Source: HyVt-337 sp964428895 (GTDB lineage Bacteria; Planctomycetota; Phycisphaerae; SM23-33). From it: a DNA stretch of 8,308 bases. Below are positions 6,351-8,308 of this stretch, piece by piece. The first letter of the stretch is position 1. Each line of letters opens with the position of its first letter. Under the pieces are notes generated by a model. The model worked only from the letters and a program-made list of their open reading frames with translations. It ran no database searches and had not been told where the DNA came from. The translations under genes were made by a program, and so were the position numbers. The stretch is taken from assembly GCA_964428895.1 (NCBI GenBank), contig CAYRZU010000100.1, positions 1 to 8,308 of the forward strand. The letters run 5' to 3'.

Positions 6351-7580
6351 CTATTGTCCGTGTCCGGTGGGCCCGCCCTTGATGTTGTCCAGTAGGGCCT
6401 CGGCGCAGCGAACGGCGAATGTGTCGTCGTTGATGTCGCAGTCCATTTCCAGGACGGGGATGCAGTCTCGCAGGTTGGCCTTGAGCGAATCGAACAGGGC
6501 CTGGTTGGCCTCGGGCAGGTAGAAGTCCTTGCCTTCCAGGTCGATCATGCTGACGCCCTTGGCGGGGATCAGCACCGTGACCGGCGCGGTCGACTGGTTG
6601 AGTTTCTCGGCCAGGATCTCGCCCAGTTGGGTGCACTCTTCCACGTTGGTCCGCATGAGCGTGACGTTGGGATTGTGCTGGTAGAACGTGCGGCCGTCGA
6701 ATTTGACGGGCACGGTATCGGGGGCGTTGAAGTTGACCATGTCCAGACAGCCCGGGGTGACGATGGCGGGCACGCCTCCCTTGGCGGCCGCTTCCAGGCG
6801 CGTGGGCCCGGCGGCGAAGACGCCGCCGACCAGTTCATCGGCCCATTCGGTGGTGGTAATATCCAGCACACCGGCGATGGCGCCCGATTCGATCAGGCTT
6901 TCCATGGTCTTGCCGCCCGTGCCGGTGGCGTGGAAGACCAGCACCTCGTAGCCGGCCGTCTCGAGGACCTCGATGGCCTTGCCGACGCAGGTGGTGGTGT
7001 TGCCGAACATGCTGGCGACGATCAGAGGCCTATCCTCAGCGGGGGGTACTTCCGCCTCCACCATGCCGCAAATCGCCCCGGCTGCCCGGGCGAAGACCTC
7101 GCGGCTGATCTTATTGACGCCCGCGACGTCCACGATCGACGGGACCATCACAATATCCCGCACGCCGACATAGCCGGAGACATCCCCGCCGGCGGTGGTG
7201 GAGACCATCACCTTAGGCACGCCCAGCGGCAAGGCCCGCATGGCCCCGCAGGCGACGGACGTTCCGCCCGTACCGCCCATGGCGAGCACGCCGTCGAACT
7301 TGCCCTCGGCGTAAAGTGTGGGCAGCACGGCCGCGGCGCCCGCGCTCATGGCGGCGACGGCCTGGCCGCGATCTTCATCGGCGACGAGCTTGGCGATGTC
7401 GGCTCCGCCGGCTTTGGCGACCTCGGCCCGCGTGACATCCGGCTTGATGACCGGTTCGCCCAGCACGCCCACGTCGATCAACAGCGTCTTATGGCCGCGC
7501 GCTTCGATGCAGTCCTTCACGAAGCCATACTCGGCGCCCTTGGTATCCAGCGCCCCTAGCAATGCGATGGTCTTTGACAT
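6351..7580 (-). CDS. Tm-1-like ATP-binding protein (UPF0261)
   Basis: 409 residues, the usual size for this family. The start has AGAGGA eight bases upstream (7589-7594). The chain opens with IALLGALDTKGAEYGFVKD (5-23), the family signature. The first lobe continues with MGGTGGTSVA (101-110) and STTAGGDVSGYVG (127-139). The second lobe has MFGNTTTCVG (191-200), FHATGTGGKTMESLI (216-230) and GVPAIVTPGCLDMVNF (269-284). The glycine-rich loops fit the nucleotide-binding, two-lobed fold known for the N-terminal half of tomato Tm-1. In bacteria the biochemical role is unsettled. Adjacency to the TIM-barrel gene and to the ThuA-like gene suggests a shared metabolic pathway. The annotated stop is TAG at 6351-6353. 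Confidence 0.93.
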   Translation of the reverse strand: MSKTIALLGALDTKGAEYGFVKDCIEARGHKTLLIDVGVLGEPVIKPDVTRAEVAKAGGADIAKLVADEDRGQAVAAMSAGAAAVLPTLYAEGKFDGVLAMGGTGGTSVACGAMRALPLGVPKVMVSTTAGGDVSGYVGVRDIVMVPSIVDVAGVNKISREVFARAAGAICGMVEAEVPPAEDRPLIVASMFGNTTTCVGKAIEVLETAGYEVLVFHATGTGGKTMESLIESGAIAGVLDITTTEWADELVGGVFAAGPTRLEAAAKGGVPAIVTPGCLDMVNFNAPDTVPVKFDGRTFYQHNPNVTLMRTNVEECTQLGEILAEKLNQSTAPVTVLIPAKGVSMIDLEGKDFYLPEANQALFDSLKANLRDCIPVLEMDCDINDDTFAVRCAEALLDNIKGGPTGHGQ

Positions 7581-7588
7581 GGTTCAGT

Positions 7589-7595
7589 TCCTCTA
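7589..7595 (-). promoter_or_regulatory. Stop codon overlapping the Shine-Dalgarno (coupling site)
   Basis: TAGAGGA on the minus strand combines the stop codon of the ThuA-like gene with the ribosome-binding site of the UPF0261 gene, eight bases before its ATG. This favours translational coupling. Confidence 0.6.
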
Positions 7596-8246
7596 GAGCT
7601 TCCCGGCCGACCACAGGATGCCGCGTCGCAGCACTTCCTGGTAGTTCGGGTCGGCCCAGGTGACGTTGTCGTGGCCGGACTGGAAGCACAGCACGTTGGC
7701 TTTGTTGAACGGCCGCGTCCAGGCGATGGTGTGCATGCACTTGTCGTGGTCGGTGGTCAGCAGTACGTCGTTCTCGCCGACCGGCTCGGCCATGGTGTAG
7801 GTCTCGTCGCCCATGTTCCAAGCGGCCAGGCCTTGGGTAATTGGGTGATCGGCGTTGGCGATATCGATGGTGAGCTGCTGTTCCGGATGGAAGTCGAATG
7901 CCCGATCGGCCAAGCCCGTCATGTCCGTCCAGATGTCCCACTCGGGGTAGGCGAGAATCGAATGGTGCAGGACCACAATGCCCTGGCCGGTCTCGCCGAG
8001 ACGCTGCTGGGCGGCGGCGGGCGAGCCGGAACCCCAATCGTCGCCGTCGACGGGGGTGGGCATGATCATGTGGTAGAAGAGGACCGCGTCGTAGCTATCG
8101 CGGATGTCGTCGGGGCTCGTGGCGAAGTCGTCCATGTGCTGGACGTAGGCGTCCACGCCGTCTAAGGCGCGGAAGAGCTTGTGGAAGTTGGGCACGTCGA
8201 ACGGGTGCGAGCCGGTCACGACGGCCAGCGTTGCTTTGTCTGCCAT
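7593..8246 (-). CDS. ThuA-like domain protein
   Basis: 217 residues, a single ThuA-like (class I glutamine-amidotransferase-like fold) domain of normal length. Visible markers are VVTGSHPFD near the start, the strand-turn GQGIVVLHHSIL with H94-H95, NADHPITQGL (131-140), GDETYTM (146-152), and the C-terminal SGHDNVTWADPNYQEVLRRGILW (190-212). No nucleophilic cysteine is seen at the amidotransferase elbow, where HH stands instead, as is usual for this family. No signal peptide is seen, so it is probably cytoplasmic. ThuA was named for trehalose utilisation in Sinorhizobium; homologues accompany many sugar-catabolic operons and the reaction is not firmly known. The ATG follows AAGGA by nine bases. 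It is downstream of an unidentified gene by 12 bases and upstream of the UPF0261 gene by 12 bases. Confidence 0.9.
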   Translation of the reverse strand: MADKATLAVVTGSHPFDVPNFHKLFRALDGVDAYVQHMDDFATSPDDIRDSYDAVLFYHMIMPTPVDGDDWGSGSPAAAQQRLGETGQGIVVLHHSILAYPEWDIWTDMTGLADRAFDFHPEQQLTIDIANADHPITQGLAAWNMGDETYTMAEPVGENDVLLTTDHDKCMHTIAWTRPFNKANVLCFQSGHDNVTWADPNYQEVLRRGILWSAGKL

Positions 8247-8255
8247 GGGAGTCGT

Positions 8256-8261
8256 TCCTTA
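8256..8261 (-). promoter_or_regulatory. Stop codon overlapping the Shine-Dalgarno of the ThuA-like gene
   Basis: TAAGGA on the minus strand joins the stop of the upstream partial gene to the ribosome-binding site of the ThuA-like gene, nine bases before its ATG. This is the second such junction in the operon. Confidence 0.55.
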
Positions 8262-8308
8262 TTGCCAGTCGAAGACGGTGCCCATCAGCGTGTTGGGCTC
8301 GTCCCGGA
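8259..8308 (-). CDS. C-terminal end of an unidentified gene (partial, cut by window edge)
   Basis: The minus strand is open from the window edge to a TAA at 8259-8261, encoding a tail ending RDEPNTLMGTVFDWQ. Its stop overlaps the Shine-Dalgarno of the ThuA-like gene, and the 12-base gap is typical of an operon junction. Fifteen codons are too few to assign a family. Genes next to ThuA-like proteins are often Gfo/Idh/MocA oxidoreductases or sugar isomerases, but nothing in these residues shows which, if any, applies. Confidence 0.55.
   Translation of the reverse strand, partial: RDEPNTLMGTVFDWQ

Noticed and set aside
5657..6382. A 241-codon open frame on the plus strand, opposite the TIM-barrel gene
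   Set aside because: It is the antisense shadow of a protein whose motifs are conserved along its whole length.
6627..7559. A 310-codon open frame on the plus strand, opposite the UPF0261 gene
   Set aside because: It is His/Gly/Asp-rich without recognisable motifs and lies wholly inside a well-conserved minus-strand gene.
1..8308. CRISPR arrays, tRNA or rRNA genes, insertion-sequence ends, integrase or attachment sites
   Set aside because: I found no regularly spaced repeats, no cloverleaf-like sequence, no transposase-like protein and no paired terminal repeats.

Overview
The window is a GC-rich bacterial segment in which every supported gene lies on the minus strand, so transcription runs from high to low coordinates. 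Shine-Dalgarno sites are clear before most genes. The content is a heparinase-type lyase lipoprotein, a uroporphyrinogen-decarboxylase-like methyltransferase, a ThuA-like protein and a UPF0261/TIM-barrel pair. This mix resembles carbohydrate-degrading environmental bacteria such as the Planctomycetes/PVC group or similar uncultured lineages, but that is inference; no ribosomal or phylogenetic marker is present.

Layout in the direction of transcription. (1) 8308 to 5504 is a tight operon: the tail of an unidentified gene, a ThuA-like protein, a Tm-1-like (UPF0261) ATP-binding protein, and a TIM-barrel protein of the phosphoenolpyruvate-hydrolase family. Gaps are 12-19 nt, and twice the stop codon overlaps the next Shine-Dalgarno. 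It closes with a strong hairpin plus T-run at 5430-5462. (2) 5427 to 5059 is a 122-residue three-helix membrane protein of unknown function. Its only ribosome-binding site is the 3' arm of that hairpin. (3) 5026 to 1526 holds the exported heparinase II/III-like lyase lipoprotein and the URO-D-like protein, probably co-transcribed. (4) 1380 to 10 is an Mrr-type nuclease fused to a nSTAND ATPase, the architecture of Avs-like antiphage proteins. It stops right after the ATPase core, without the expected sensor part, and its base composition is lower in GC.

How the parts may work together: the ThuA, UPF0261 and TIM-barrel genes look like one catabolic or metabolic unit of unknown substrate. The UPF0261 and TIM-barrel proteins are the separate forms of the two halves of the plant protein Tm-1. 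The lyase and URO-D-like protein form a second unit. The nuclease-STAND gene is most likely an unrelated, acquired and possibly decayed defence gene. No RNA genes, CRISPR arrays, insertion sequences or integrases were seen. Gene-free stretches are all under 150 bases.
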